Source of the DNA: Halanaerobium sp.
GTDB lineage: Bacteria; Bacillota; Halanaerobiia; Halanaerobiales; Halanaerobiaceae
DNA length: 64,000 nucleotides
Reading direction: 5' to 3'
Assembly: GCA_018399955.1 (NCBI GenBank)
Contig: JAGYNO010000002.1
Span: forward strand, 1 to 64,000
The position numbers and the translations under genes were made by a program. Of the stretch, positions 9,754-18,159 are shown in pieces (the stretch's first letter is position 1; every line of letters starts with the position of its first letter). The notes beneath the pieces are model-generated. The model was not told the DNA's origin, made no database searches, and saw only the letters and a program-made list of their open reading frames with translations.

Positions 9754-10040
9754 GTCTGATCCTCCTTCAAATCAAAATAATTTAGTTTACTAATAAATCT
9801 TATTTGTTGATATCTAGCTTAATAATAATTTAAGTATACTTATTTTGAATATTTCTCGAAAAAACAGATATCTCCTGCCTTACTTTATAGATATTAATAT
9901 TTTGTGAAAAAATGGGAAATTAAGTTACTTAGTGTAAAAGAATAAATTAGTTTTGGAGATAAAGAAGGCTCTCTTTTTGCTTATTTACAGTTAAATAAAT
10001 TTGAAAATTTAAATCAAATGAGTTAAAATACTAATAAGTT

Positions 10041-10058
10041 ATGTTAATAATTTAACAA
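10041..10058. promoter_or_regulatory. Rex operator upstream of rex
   Basis: ATGTTAATAATTTAACAA differs in one base from the clostridial Rex consensus TTGTTAANNNNTTAACAA. It lies 34 bases before the rex start, in the 338-base gap that separates the divergent protease gene and rex. It suggests autoregulation by the NADH/NAD+ ratio. The rest of the gap is AT-rich with no further clear signal. Confidence 0.8.
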
Positions 10059-10091
10059 AGAGATATTAAATTCAAAAAGGAGTTTTTAAAT

Positions 10092-10760
10092 ATGGGAAAA
10101 AATCCTGAAGAAATACCTGGGATTATAATAAGCAGATTACCGGTCTACTATAAACATCTTAAACAGCTTCAAGAATCTTCAAAAGAATATATATCTTCTG
10201 AAGAACTCTCAAAGTTAACCGGTTTAAGCAGTTCTTTGATCAGAAAAGACTTAAGTTATTTTGGTACTTTTGGCAGAAAAAGTTATGGTTATGATATTTA
10301 CTGCCTCTTCCAGCAGCTAAGTATCATAATGGGGTTTAATTATCAAAAAAATTTGATTATTGTAGGTGCCGGTTATTTAGGACAGGCTTTAGCATATAAT
10401 AAAGGTTATGAAGAGAGAAATTATAAGTTGAAAGGCATTTTTGATAAAAACCCAAAACTAATAGGACTTTATTTAAATGACATTATAGTAAAACCAGTAA
10501 ATAAAATCGATGAGTTTATAAAAAAAGAAAATATTGACATTGCAGCTCTTACTGTACCAGGTGGAGCAGCACAAAAAATAACCGACCGCCTGGTTGCGGC
10601 CGGAATAAAAGGAATCTGGGACTTTACAGAAGTGCCATTAAAAGTACCAAAAAATGTGCTTCTGGAAGAACAAAATATAAATGAAGGTCTCTGTAAATTA
10701 TCATGTGTGTTAAATAAAGAATTTAATGAAGAAATAGATCAGAACTGTGAGCAAAAATAA
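10092..10760 (+). CDS. rex: Redox-sensing transcriptional repressor Rex
   Basis: A 222-residue Rex protein. The N-terminal winged helix (about residues 5-85) includes ISSEELSKLTGLSSSLIRKDLSYFG, where the recognition helix sits. The Rossmann domain starts with IIVGAGYLGQAL near residue 90 and contains GIFDKNPKLIG and LTVPGGAAQ. Rex binds DNA when NADH is low and represses fermentation and hydrogenase genes. GGAG precedes the ATG and an operator lies in the promoter. The last 38 bases overlap the 3' end of the convergent hydantoinase gene, so the C-terminal tail is coded on both strands. Confidence 0.95.
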   Translation: MGKNPEEIPGIIISRLPVYYKHLKQLQESSKEYISSEELSKLTGLSSSLIRKDLSYFGTFGRKSYGYDIYCLFQQLSIIMGFNYQKNLIIVGAGYLGQALAYNKGYEERNYKLKGIFDKNPKLIGLYLNDIIVKPVNKIDEFIKKENIDIAALTVPGGAAQKITDRLVAAGIKGIWDFTEVPLKVPKNVLLEEQNINEGLCKLSCVLNKEFNEEIDQNCEQK

Positions 10761-12120
10761 ACTTTCCACTTCCTTTTTTAGTTTTCAGTTCATTTTTAAA
10801 GATTATTTCTCCCCTCCGAATGGTAATGATTGGATATCCTTCAACCTTAAGTTCTTTATAAGGACTATAAGCTGCTGCAGAGTGTAAGTTTTCTGCAGTT
10901 AATTTTTTTTCTAATTGAGGATCAAATACTGTAAAATCTGCATCAGTACCTACTTCAAATGAACCTTTTTGAGGATAAAGACCAAATATTTTTGCAGGAT
11001 TAACAGAGAGCATCTCAACCATCTCGGTTAATTTCATCTTACCTCTGCTTACTCCATAAGTATAAATTAATGGAAGTAAGGTTTCGCTCCCTGGTATTCC
11101 TGGAAGAATATCAAGAGCAGAATTAGACTGGAACTTCTGCTGCTTATTAAAAGCACAGTGATCGGTTGCAATCACCTGAAATTCATTGTCGATGCTGAAA
11201 GCTGACCACAATTGTTCATTATCGAATTTCGTTCTCAAAGGTGGAGTCATAAAATAAAGCTCTGCATCTCTGCTGTGCAGTTTGCTCTGGTTAAGCATTA
11301 GATAATGAGGGGTGGTTTCAAGATAAAGTTCTGCATTCTTCTTTCTTAATCTGCGGGCTTCATTTAAAGCAAGTGCTGAAGATAGATGAACTACATATAA
11401 TGGAATTTCGTTTTTAAGAGCTTCTTCTCCTATATCTCTAACCGCTAAGGCTTCAGCAGCATCAGGCCGCATAAATGGATGATAGACGGGTTCTGTAAGT
11501 CCTCTTTTTTTATACACTGCTTCTAGTTCTTGGATAAGTGAATCGTCTTCAGCATGAACTGTAGGCAGCAGTTTCAATTCCTTAAGTCTCTTCAACACTC
11601 TTCCCCAGAGATTTCTATCTATCATATAACCTGCCCGTTTATAAGTTGTAAAAAGTTTTATACTCGCAAGTCCAATTTCTTTTAGCTGAGCTAAATTTTT
11701 AGAAATATTTTTATCAAAATCTTGAATAACCTGATGAAAATTGTAATCTACTATAGAATCTGCTGCTTCTTTTTTTCGGGCATCAAATGCCTTTTGGAAA
11801 TCACCATCTTCCGGAAAATCAATATAATCAATAACAGTAGTTACTCCGCCTGCTGCAGCTGATACACTTCCTGAAAAAAAATCGTCTGCAGTTATGGTAC
11901 CACGCGAATGCAGTGAATAATGGGTATGAGCATCGATAATACCAGGAAATATAAATTTACCGCTCAAATCAATAACTTTAGTATCCGTTTTCTTTTCCAT
12001 ATCTTTAAAATAACCCTGTTTTTCAACTCCAGCAATTTTTTCAGATTCGATCAAAATATCAGCTTTTTTTATAGAAATATAATCTACAATTTCAGCATTT
12101 TTAAGAATAATTTTTGCCAT
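10723..12120 (-). CDS. Dihydropyrimidinase/hydantoinase-type amidohydrolase
   Basis: A 465-residue cyclic-amidohydrolase of the dihydropyrimidinase/D-hydantoinase group, which hydrolyses cyclic diamides such as dihydrouracil. All metal-centre motifs are present: DAHTHY, the carboxylated Lys in SIKLFTTYK, HAEDDS, VVHLSSA and ATDHCAF. I chose the ATG at 12120 because GAGGTG is 7 bases upstream; the in-frame GTG at 12129 is part of that site. It follows tupC by 15 bases and is therefore likely the last gene of the tungstate operon. It overlaps rex by 38 bases tail to tail. No other pyrimidine-degradation gene is in the window, so the true substrate is open. Confidence 0.82.
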   Translation of the reverse strand: MAKIILKNAEIVDYISIKKADILIESEKIAGVEKQGYFKDMEKKTDTKVIDLSGKFIFPGIIDAHTHYSLHSRGTITADDFFSGSVSAAAGGVTTVIDYIDFPEDGDFQKAFDARKKEAADSIVDYNFHQVIQDFDKNISKNLAQLKEIGLASIKLFTTYKRAGYMIDRNLWGRVLKRLKELKLLPTVHAEDDSLIQELEAVYKKRGLTEPVYHPFMRPDAAEALAVRDIGEEALKNEIPLYVVHLSSALALNEARRLRKKNAELYLETTPHYLMLNQSKLHSRDAELYFMTPPLRTKFDNEQLWSAFSIDNEFQVIATDHCAFNKQQKFQSNSALDILPGIPGSETLLPLIYTYGVSRGKMKLTEMVEMLSVNPAKIFGLYPQKGSFEVGTDADFTVFDPQLEKKLTAENLHSAAAYSPYKELKVEGYPIITIRRGEIIFKNELKTKKGSGKFIFAHSSDLFLH

Positions 12121-12135
12121 TTTTTTCACCTCGTA

Positions 12136-12867
12136 CTATACTATTTCTTCTACTCGGCCTCGAATTCCTTCTCCTAAATCATCAAAATCATAATTTTTTG
12201 CAGGTTTAGATGTAACAACCCTGCCTTTTTTGAGAAAGGCAATTCTATCTGCTAATAATTCCATCTGTCTTCTGTCATGGGTAACCATAATTACTGTCAT
12301 ATCATCTGTTACAAGATCAGCAAAATGCGAGTTGAAAAATTGTATGCTGTCTTCATCCAGACTTGTAGTTGCCTCATCCACGAATAAAACTTCTGGCTCG
12401 GTGATTAAAGCTCTGGCAATAGATACCTTTTGTTTTTCTCCACCAGAAAGAGTATGTACTGACTGATTTAATAGTTCAGTTATTTCTATTTTTTCTGCAA
12501 TTTCCTTAACATTTTTATGAATTTCCTTTTTGTTTATTTTTCTCAATTTAAGAGGTAAGGCAATATTATTATATACATCCCCCCGATAAAGGTAAGGATC
12601 CTGCCAAATAACAGAAAATTTTCTTCTTAAATTTAAGTATTCCCCATTTTTGGAAAGAAGTTTACCTTTATAATAGACCTCTCCTTCAAAATCTCGATCA
12701 ACCAAACTTAAAATATTTAGCAAAGTGGTTTTCCCACTGCCATTAGCACCAATAATAAAATTAAATTTATCTTTTATTACAGAATATTGTTCAATATTTA
12801 ATATTTCTTTTTCCCCTATTTTCTTTTTCAATCTTTTTACTTTTAATATTTTATTACCTCTATTCAT
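12136..12867 (-). CDS. tupC: Tungstate ABC transporter ATP-binding protein
   Basis: A 243-residue ABC ATPase: Walker A GANGSGKTT near residue 42, signature LSGGEKQKVSIARAL near 140, Walker B VLFVDEATTSLD and switch His in VTHDRR. It lacks the C-terminal TOBE/MOP domain of ModC, as is usual for TupC. It overlaps tupB by 8 bases, which implies translational coupling. It powers tungstate import with TupA and TupB. Confidence 0.9.
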   Translation of the reverse strand: MNRGNKILKVKRLKKKIGEKEILNIEQYSVIKDKFNFIIGANGSGKTTLLNILSLVDRDFEGEVYYKGKLLSKNGEYLNLRRKFSVIWQDPYLYRGDVYNNIALPLKLRKINKKEIHKNVKEIAEKIEITELLNQSVHTLSGGEKQKVSIARALITEPEVLFVDEATTSLDEDSIQFFNSHFADLVTDDMTVIMVTHDRRQMELLADRIAFLKKGRVVTSKPAKNYDFDDLGEGIRGRVEEIV

Positions 12868-13558
12868 ATTGCTCTCCTTCCTGTAAAAAGTAAACTATAA
12901 AATTAATTGAAAAAGAGAGAATTAATAAAATAAAACCTAAAGCCAGTGCAAAAGCAAAACGCCCCTTATTTGTTTCAAGAGCCATCGCCGTCGTAATAGT
13001 TCTTGTAACACCTTTAATATTTCCACCAAGCATCATAGATATTCCTATCTCCCCCAATACTCTACCAAATCCTGCTATAACAGCCCCTATAATACCATAT
13101 CTAGCTTCCATTAATAACAATTTGAACTGCTGCTTTTTATTAGCCCCCATCGATTTTGCAGTTTTATACATCTTTTCATCGATGGAAAATATGGTGTTTC
13201 TGACCAGAGCCGTTAAAAGTGGAATGATCAAAATCACCTGACCGGCTATAATCCCAGGTAAGGTAAATAACATGTCATATTCTCCCAGCACCCCGCGTCT
13301 AGAAATAAGAGAATATACCGTAATCCCAACAACAACGGTAGGCAGGCTTAAAAGTGCATTTAAAATTACATTAAAAACTTTTTTGGCAGCAAATTCTGTT
13401 CTCGATATGATAACTGCTGCAGGTATAGAAATTAATGAAGCAATTATAGTTGAAGATGTAGATAGTCTAAGAGACGTAGAGACTACTTTCAACAACTCTT
13501 GATCCATTGTTATAATTAAATTCCAGGCTTCCCCAAAAGCATCCATGTAATAATTCAA
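12860..13558 (-). CDS. tupB: Tungstate ABC transporter permease
   Basis: An inner-membrane permease of about 232 residues with five to six helices. It carries the EAA-type loop YKTAKSMGANKKQQFKLLLMEARYGIIGAVIAGFGR, the coupling site for the ATPase. GISMMLGGNIKGVTRTITTAMA is characteristic of TupB/WtpB permeases. I chose TTG 13558 since AGGGGG lies 7 bases before it; the upstream in-frame codons have no binding site. Confidence 0.88.
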   Translation of the reverse strand: MNYYMDAFGEAWNLIITMDQELLKVVSTSLRLSTSSTIIASLISIPAAVIISRTEFAAKKVFNVILNALLSLPTVVVGITVYSLISRRGVLGEYDMLFTLPGIIAGQVILIIPLLTALVRNTIFSIDEKMYKTAKSMGANKKQQFKLLLMEARYGIIGAVIAGFGRVLGEIGISMMLGGNIKGVTRTITTAMALETNKGRFAFALALGFILLILSFSINFIVYFLQEGEQYE

Positions 13559-13765
13559 ATTTCTACCCCCTGAATAATATTTATCTATTATAAATAAGGA
13601 CATTTGTCCTAAATGTAAGATTTTAAAAAAGGATATCTGCCAACTTATTCAACAGAAAAAATTTATAAAATTAGCAAGATACCCTTTTTAGAGTGGTAAG
13701 TCTTTAAATAATTAAGTTTTAAAAAACATTATATTTTAATAATCTAAAAAGTTACGTTTAATATG

Positions 13766-14596
13766 TTATTCTTCTAATTCGTCAGCTTCAATAGCACTTG
13801 GGAAAAACAATTGTTCTCCCTGTCTTGAATAGCTGTTAATTATTCCCTGACCCTGTTGAGAGGTAACATAACCAACAAAAGCCATCGCCATCTGGTAATT
13901 TACGTGAGTATGATAAGCAGGGTTAATTGGAATAATACCATATGGATTAAACAGGGCAGAATCTCCACTGCTTAAAATCTCAAGATCAATTTCTCCACTA
14001 TAAGCAAGATATGTACCTCTATCTGCAAGTATATAAGCTTCTCTTTCATCTGCCATATTAATACTTGCCCCCATACCCTGTCCACTTTCTAAATACCAGG
14101 AACCATCAGGATTAAGATCAGCCATATCCCAGAGCGAAAGTTCTTTTTTATGAGTACCTGAATCATCTCCTCTAGAGACAAATTCTGCTCCACTATCTGC
14201 AATTGTATGGAATACATCTGCTGCAGACTCCATACCTTCAATATCAGCTGGATCAGAAGGTGGACCTAAAACAACAAAGTCATTATACATTACATCCCGC
14301 CTATTAACACCATAACCTGCTTCCACAAACTCGTCCTCTGCTTCACGGGCATGGACAAAAATTATATCTGCATCACCATTTTCGCCAAGTTCAATTGCCG
14401 CCCCAGTACCTACGGCAACTACATCAACACGTACATCAAATTTCTCTTCAAAAGGTGGTACAAGTTCATCCAAAAGCCCAGAATTTTCGGTGCTTGTTGT
14501 AGTAGCCATCACAAGTTTTTCCTGGGCCACAGCGGCAGTCGAAACACTAATAAGCAGTATCAATACAGATAATAAAACTAAAATTCTTTTTCTCAA
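13766..14596 (-). CDS. tupA: Tungstate-binding protein of ABC transporter
   Basis: A 276-residue exported solute-binding protein. The first 25 residues form a signal peptide (basic start, hydrophobic core, cleavage after AVA). The mature protein begins with the oxyanion-binding motif MATTTSTENSGLL, the TTTS element of TupA proteins. ADIIFVHAREAEDEFV and SRGDDSGTHKKEL, also typical of TupA, follow. The protein captures tungstate with high affinity outside the membrane. The gene heads the tup operon, starts with TTG behind GAGGGGG, and is preceded by a Moco-type riboswitch and terminator. Confidence 0.92.
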   Translation of the reverse strand: MRKRILVLLSVLILLISVSTAAVAQEKLVMATTTSTENSGLLDELVPPFEEKFDVRVDVVAVGTGAAIELGENGDADIIFVHAREAEDEFVEAGYGVNRRDVMYNDFVVLGPPSDPADIEGMESAADVFHTIADSGAEFVSRGDDSGTHKKELSLWDMADLNPDGSWYLESGQGMGASINMADEREAYILADRGTYLAYSGEIDLEILSSGDSALFNPYGIIPINPAYHTHVNYQMAMAFVGYVTSQQGQGIINSYSRQGEQLFFPSAIEADELEE

Positions 14597-14633
14597 AGTA
14601 ATCCCCCTCGTATAATATAGTTATAAATTCGCA

Positions 14634-14674
14634 GCAAAAAAGAAACTCCCGGTTTATAGTAAATTAACCGGAAG
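14634..14674 (-). terminator. Riboswitch-linked intrinsic terminator before tupA
   Basis: CTTCCGGTT and AACCGGGAG form a hairpin followed on the minus strand by TTTCTTTTTT. It sits between the aptamer and tupA. The TTCCGG of its 5' arm could instead pair with CCGGAA in the aptamer core, which would give an antiterminator. That switch is inferred. Confidence 0.85.
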
Positions 14675-14707
14675 TAGTTAAGGCGGATCAGCGTTTAAAA
14701 ATTTAAT

Positions 14708-14815
14708 CACCACTATCACTCCTTTCCATTCCGGGAGGCAGATGTGTTTCCACAAACACCCTATCGGTATTTAAACCATGGCTTTTTAGAAGCTTTAGCT
14801 TTAAATACTCGGAGT
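14708..14815 (-). ncRNA. Moco/Tuco (molybdenum or tungsten cofactor) riboswitch candidate
   Basis: Read on the minus strand, the leader contains ACTCCGAG, a GGTGTTTGTGGAAACACA hairpin, then TGCCTCCCGGAATGGAAAGG. The last block closely matches the conserved GCCUCCCG...UGGAAAGG core of Moco RNA motifs such as the E. coli moaA leader. It lies 112 bases upstream of tupA, followed by a terminator, as expected for transcription control of tungstate uptake by the finished pterin cofactor. The 317-base gap it occupies holds no gene. Whether it senses Moco or the tungsten form cannot be decided here. Confidence 0.8.
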
Positions 14816-14913
14816 TTTTTGACTTTTCATACATTTATAATATATAATTTTTTTTACACTGTCAAGCAGTAATTAAATAAAATCCCTAGATTTGTATTAT
14901 TATCCAATTTAGA

Positions 14914-16596
14914 TTAGTACTTATAAATATCTGCTTCAAATGGTTTTAATTTTAGTTTTAAAGAAAGGTCTTTATCAGTTTGATAATTAGAAAGCATTAA
15001 TTCTGCATCTGAGAAATCCAGTTCTTCAATGATCTCAAACTCTTTACATAAATCTATTTTTACTTCTTCACTGCTGAAATTGAGCAGAACCAAAAGATTA
15101 TTATCTTTACCTTCTCTTAAATAAGCATAAACATCTTGATCTTTTTCCAGTAATAATTTGTATTTACCATCTACAAAAACCGGATATTCTTTACGCAGTG
15201 AAATTAATTTTTGGTAATAATTAAATACCGAGTCTTCTGACTGCAGATCTTTTTCCACATTTATTTCCGGATAATTATCATTCATCTTGATCCAGGGTTC
15301 ACTTTCACTAAAACCCGCATATTTATCATCATTCCAGTGCATGGGAGTTCGGGCATTATCTCTGCTTCGATAATTTGCAATTCTCAGCAGTTCTTCTTCA
15401 CTAAAATCACCATCTTTTTTTAAATCTTTAATATAACCTCGAGTTTCTATATCATCAAAGTCATTTAAGTCTTTAAAGTTGATATTTGTCATTCCGATTT
15501 CTTCTCCCTGATAAATAAATGGAGTGCCTTTTAAGGTGTGCAGCATAGTCCCCAACATTTTGGCCGACTCTTTACGGTATATGCCATCATCACCATAACG
15601 AGATACTATTCTCGGCTGATCATGATTGCAGAAATAGAGGCTTGTCCAGCCATTATTAGCTTCCAGTTTATACTGCCATTCACTCATCAAATCTTTGAGT
15701 TCTTTCAAATCCAGGTCGTTTATTTCAGCCCAGCCTTCTTTTCTATCGAGCTCTACATGTTCAAATGGAATTACCATACTGAATTCTTCTCTATCTTCTG
15801 CAACAAACTTTAGGGCTTCATCTATATCTAAAAATGGTGTTTCACCAACAGTCATCGCATCATAATTGTTATAGGTGTTATCAGCCATCTCTTTAATGAA
15901 TTCATGAACTCGAGGTCCATTAGCAAAGTATTCAAAGCCAAGAGGACCTTCTTTAGTTCCATCTAAAAACCTCTGGTCTTTAGAAATCAAATTTATAACA
16001 TCAAGCCTAAAACCATCTATTCCTTTTTCCAGCCACCATTTTATTACATCAAAAAGATCTCTTCTTACCTTTTCATTTTCCCAATTTAAATCCGGCTGTT
16101 TTTTAGAAAAAAGGTGGAGATAATATTGATCTGTTTGCTCATCATATTCCCAGGCTGGACCTCCGAAGAAAGATCTCCAGTTATTAGGAGGGCCTCCATT
16201 TTTGCCGTCCTTCCAGATATAATAATCACGATAGGGATTGTCTTTGCTTTTTCTAGATTCTTCAAACCACTGATGTTCATCTGATGTATGATTAATTACA
16301 AGATCCATAATTATTCTTATATCTCTCTCATGCAGCTTCTCCATTAATTCTTCTAAGTCTTCCATTGTTCCGAATTCATCCATGATTGCCCTATAATCAC
16401 TGATATCATAACCGTTATCATCATTTGGCGACTTATAAACAGGATTCAGCCAGACCGCATCTACACCTAAATCTTCTAGATAATCAATTTTTTCTATAAC
16501 ACCTCTTAAATCACCAATACCATCATTATTGCTGTCATTAAAACTGCGCGGATATATCTGATATACCACAGCTTCTTTCCACCATTTTTTATGCAT
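14914..16596 (-). CDS. Oligo-1,6-glucosidase/alpha-glucosidase (GH13)
   Basis: A 560-residue cytoplasmic GH13 enzyme close to MalL-type oligo-1,6-glucosidases, which release glucose from isomaltose and short dextrins. The four GH13 regions are present: DLVINHTSDEHQWF, GFRLDVINLISK (nucleophile Asp near residue 198), TVGETPFLDID (acid Glu near 255) and FCNHDQPR (near 325). The Val right after GFRLD separates alpha-1,6 from strict alpha-1,4 specificity in this family. Length is typical. TreC (trehalose-6-phosphate hydrolase) is a less likely alternative. It is monocistronic: the tup leader lies downstream. Confidence 0.88.
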   Translation of the reverse strand: MHKKWWKEAVVYQIYPRSFNDSNNDGIGDLRGVIEKIDYLEDLGVDAVWLNPVYKSPNDDNGYDISDYRAIMDEFGTMEDLEELMEKLHERDIRIIMDLVINHTSDEHQWFEESRKSKDNPYRDYYIWKDGKNGGPPNNWRSFFGGPAWEYDEQTDQYYLHLFSKKQPDLNWENEKVRRDLFDVIKWWLEKGIDGFRLDVINLISKDQRFLDGTKEGPLGFEYFANGPRVHEFIKEMADNTYNNYDAMTVGETPFLDIDEALKFVAEDREEFSMVIPFEHVELDRKEGWAEINDLDLKELKDLMSEWQYKLEANNGWTSLYFCNHDQPRIVSRYGDDGIYRKESAKMLGTMLHTLKGTPFIYQGEEIGMTNINFKDLNDFDDIETRGYIKDLKKDGDFSEEELLRIANYRSRDNARTPMHWNDDKYAGFSESEPWIKMNDNYPEINVEKDLQSEDSVFNYYQKLISLRKEYPVFVDGKYKLLLEKDQDVYAYLREGKDNNLLVLLNFSSEEVKIDLCKEFEIIEELDFSDAELMLSNYQTDKDLSLKLKLKPFEADIYKY

Positions 16597-16675
16597 AATT
16601 ACCCCTTCCTTGAGCTGATATTGTAAATTTTATCAAAATTTCTTCTAAAAAAAGCCATGCCTTTTCTTATATTAC

Positions 16676-16705
16676 TTAAAAAAACCGGAGCTGATTGCCC
16701 CGGTT
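16676..16705 (-). terminator. Terminator after the 50-residue gene
   Basis: AACCGGGG and CTCCGGTT form an 8-bp stem with loop CAATCAG, followed by eight T on the minus strand. It starts 28 bases after the small ORF stop. Confidence 0.9.
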
Positions 16706-16732
16706 AATAATATCAATATTTTCGACTGATTA

Positions 16733-16885
16733 CTAATAGCCTCCCATCATGTAATAATTGATTAGAGCACTATCTTTTTGTCTGTCATGTTTAAGATCTG
16801 TGTCATATTTTACGCTTTCTTCAAGCTGTTCAAATTCGCGAATTTCATTTCTCTTAACGAGCCTGTGCTTAAAAATACTTTTCAT
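16733..16885 (-). CDS. Small protein of 50 residues, unknown function
   Basis: A short ORF starting with ATG behind AAAGGGGGAATT and encoding a very charged peptide. The N-terminus is basic (MKSIFKHRLVKRNE), the middle acidic (REFEQLEESVKYDTDL), and the tail is NYYMMGGY. There is no membrane segment and no Cys. I do not recognise a family. Reality is supported by context: a perfect -10 box, a structured 122-base leader, a proper ribosome binding site and a strong terminator define a stand-alone transcript of about 330 bases. The tail could also suggest a regulatory or unstable peptide, but that is speculation. Confidence 0.65.
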   Translation of the reverse strand: MKSIFKHRLVKRNEIREFEQLEESVKYDTDLKHDRQKDSALINYYMMGGY

Positions 16886-17007
16886 TAGTAATTCCCCCTT
16901 TAGTAGTTAATTGATGAGGGAACATACTCGCTGCACATCTACTTTGTTCCATAAATACAGAACACCGACTCTACAAATTCACTCTTCTGCTCATGATCAG
17001 TCGGTTC
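16886..17007 (-). ncRNA. Structured 5' leader of the small-protein gene
   Basis: On the minus strand the predicted transcript begins with a hairpin CCGACT/AGTCGG (17004-16999 with 16970-16965, extended by GAAC/GTTC). A second hairpin GGAACA/TGTTCC (16950-16945 with 16924-16919) follows, and then the GGGGGA ribosome site. I do not recognise a known riboswitch class; T-box, SAM, preQ1 and guanidine hallmarks are absent. The 524-base gap from 16886 to 17409 otherwise holds the tspO promoter region. Confidence 0.5.
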
Positions 17008-17013
17008 AATTAG

Positions 17014-17042
17014 ATTATACTACTCATAATTTAATTTAGCAA
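17014..17042 (-). promoter_or_regulatory. Sigma-A type promoter of the small-protein gene
   Basis: TTGCTA (17042-17037), a 17-base spacer and TATAAT (17019-17014) on the minus strand. The expected start, about 7 bases downstream at 17007, coincides with the first base of the leader hairpin. Confidence 0.7.
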
Positions 17043-17330
17043 GAGTTTTCGCAAGAATATTTATGAAAAATTTAAAAAATATTATTGCAAAATAATGATT
17101 AAGTATTTCTTAAGAATTATTTATTATAATCATGTAAATATTTATGGTTAATATTACAAAAGGCGATTAAATCTTATTCGATTTATTAATATATTCAGCT
17201 TTAAATTTTATTTACATTTTACTAAAAAAATAATATAATTAAATTATAATTAATTGATCAAATTACAGTTCTTTATAATTAATTTTAAATAGCAATTTAT
17301 CTCCATCCAATGCATAGCTTGGATAGATTT

Positions 17331-17393
17331 TTCTTGGCAGTCTTAGATAAATAAAATTAATTAAATGGATTATTCTTGGCTATTTTAGATAAA
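17331..17393 (+). repeat. Two direct repeats 42 bp apart upstream of the TspO-like gene
   Basis: TTCTTGGCAGTCTTAGATAAA (17331-17351) recurs as a near copy at 17373-17393 with four differences. The offset of 42 bp is four helical turns. A hairpin with ATCCAA/TTGGAT arms lies just upstream (17305-17324). Position suggests operator repeats or a leader structure. Confidence 0.4.
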
Positions 17394-17409
17394 ACTGGAG
17401 GTTAATAAA

Positions 17410-18159
17410 ATGAAAGAAAGTAACTTTATGCTTAAAATTTTAAATACTACTGCAGTTTTCTTAACAATTTTTGTTAATTTTTTGGCAAACTATCTCCCAA
17501 TTAATGGTTTGAATACAGGAGAAGTGTCAGCTAATTATGAAAATCCTTTTACACCTGCTGGTTTTACCTTCTCTATCTGGGGTTTAATCTACTTATTGTT
17601 AATCGTCTTTGCAGTCTATCAATTTACCGGCAGTGGGAAAATCAAAGAGAATTTCAGTACAGGGCCATATTTAATACTCGCATCTGCCGCAAATATAGCT
17701 TGGATTTTTTCATGGCATTACCAGTATATATACTTATCGATGTTTGTCATTTTACTGCTCCCCCTCTTTTTATTTCCCATCTTTAAAAGAGCAAACGGTT
17801 TTTCTGATTATTCTTCTGCTGAATATATATCTCTAAAACTCCCCTTCAGCATCTATACAGCCTGGGTAACTATCGCATCACTTGCAAATTTAATGGTCAC
17901 CCTTGTTTATTTCAAACAGAACTGGCCTGATAAATTTTTGCTTATCACAGCTGTGATTGCTCTGCTGCTGGGCCTCTATATAACCATCAAAATAATCGAT
18001 GAATTTAAAGACACAGCTTTCTCTTTTGTTGTAGTCTGGGCATATTTTGGAATTATCTCTGCTCAGTTAAACTCTACAAGACCTGAACAAATCATTATCA
18101 TCACAGCTGCTCTTTCTATTATAATTGTAATTTTTAAACTGATATCAAAAAAAGCTTAG
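17410..18159 (+). CDS. TspO/MBR-related tryptophan-rich membrane protein
   Basis: A 249-residue integral membrane protein with seven to eight hydrophobic helices. PFTPAGFTFSIWGLIYLLL near residues 45-65 is the hallmark of the longer TspO/MBR relatives. Classical TspO (about 160 residues) binds porphyrins and affects tetrapyrrole and stress signalling. The function of the long form is not established. GGAGG precedes the ATG. The last 4 bases overlap the convergent TrmO-FmdE gene. Confidence 0.72.
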   Translation: MKESNFMLKILNTTAVFLTIFVNFLANYLPINGLNTGEVSANYENPFTPAGFTFSIWGLIYLLLIVFAVYQFTGSGKIKENFSTGPYLILASAANIAWIFSWHYQYIYLSMFVILLLPLFLFPIFKRANGFSDYSSAEYISLKLPFSIYTAWVTIASLANLMVTLVYFKQNWPDKFLLITAVIALLLGLYITIKIIDEFKDTAFSFVVVWAYFGIISAQLNSTRPEQIIIITAALSIIIVIFKLISKKA

